Below, piece by piece: positions 7,828 through 7,939 of a stretch of 7,939 nucleotides of DNA. The notes beneath the pieces are model-generated. The model was given only the letters and a program-made list of their open reading frames with translations, was not told the origin of the DNA and did no database searches. Numbering within the stretch: the first letter of the stretch is position 1; every line of letters begins with the position of its first letter. The stretch comes from an uncultured Gemella sp. (GTDB lineage Bacteria; Bacillota; Bacilli; Staphylococcales; Gemellaceae). The DNA lies in assembly GCA_938038035.1 (NCBI GenBank), contig CALHQV010000294.1:1-7939 (forward strand). The letters run 5' to 3'. The position numbers and the translations under genes are program-made.

Positions 7828-7939
7828 AGTTGGTAAAAATTTTTAGCATAAAGAAAAATGAATAAAAACAGTTTATTTTATCACTAATTATTTCTTTATT
7901 TTTTATAACTATAGTATAACATAATGAAGCCTTTATGTA
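7828..7939 (-). promoter_or_regulatory. AT-rich probable promoter region of the glg operon
   Basis: This is the non-coding stretch upstream of the operator, open to the right edge. Three minus-strand -10 candidates are seen. TGTTATACT (7913-7921) is an extended -10 whose -35 would fall at the window edge; the four visible bases, TACA, fit a TTTACA-like box. TGATAAAAT (7875-7883) is also an extended -10 but has a poor -35. TATGCT (7845-7850) would place the start just before the operator. I cannot choose between them. A 12-bp AT palindrome lies at 7834-7845. No gene was found in this stretch. Confidence 0.4.

Noticed and set aside
7901..7921. Plus-strand promoter for a divergent gene (TATAAC/TATAGT boxes)
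   Set aside because: The boxes are typical of any AT-rich DNA and the window ends before any rightward gene could be seen, so there is no support.
1..7939. Mobile element, CRISPR array, tRNA or rRNA
   Set aside because: Reading both strands showed no transposase or phage-like protein, no spaced direct repeats and no tRNA-like fold; almost all bases are explained by the five glg genes.

Overview
The window looks like a segment of an AT-rich Gram-positive (Firmicutes/Bacillota) chromosome. Hand counts put G+C near 31% over the start-proximal part of glgP and near 36% in the left 1.3 kb. Shine-Dalgarno (SD) sequences are strong and purine-rich (AAGGGGG, AAGGAG). Every gene lies on the minus strand, in the order glgB-glgC-glgD-glgA-glgP. 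That order, with a separate glgD, is the classical Firmicute glycogen operon known from Bacillus, oral streptococci and clostridia. The proteins and base composition would suit a genus such as Gemella, but this is a guess without a database search.

Layout, read from the right in the direction of transcription. Positions 7789-7939 are the upstream region, with an 18-bp perfect palindrome of LacI/CcpA-operator type and AT-rich promoter-like motifs. glgB (branching enzyme) follows, beginning at GTG. After 28 nt comes glgC (ADP-glucose pyrophosphorylase), and after a single nucleotide glgD (its non-catalytic paralogue). A 143-nt gap then holds a 105-bp inverted-repeat structure and a TATAAT box. 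Next is glgA (glycogen synthase), then after 24 nt glgP (glycogen phosphorylase), which runs off the left edge.

Together the genes form a closed glycogen cycle. GlgC with GlgD makes ADP-glucose from glucose-1-phosphate and ATP. GlgA polymerises it into alpha-1,4-glucan, GlgB adds alpha-1,6 branches, and GlgP returns glucose-1-phosphate by phosphorolysis. All products are expected to be cytoplasmic.

No undescribed system is evident. The points most worth a second look are a sharp change in arginine codon use inside glgP (mosaic gene?), the palindromic operator before glgB, and the inverted repeat in the only long gap of the operon. No RNA genes, transposase genes, CRISPR arrays or intrinsic terminators were seen.
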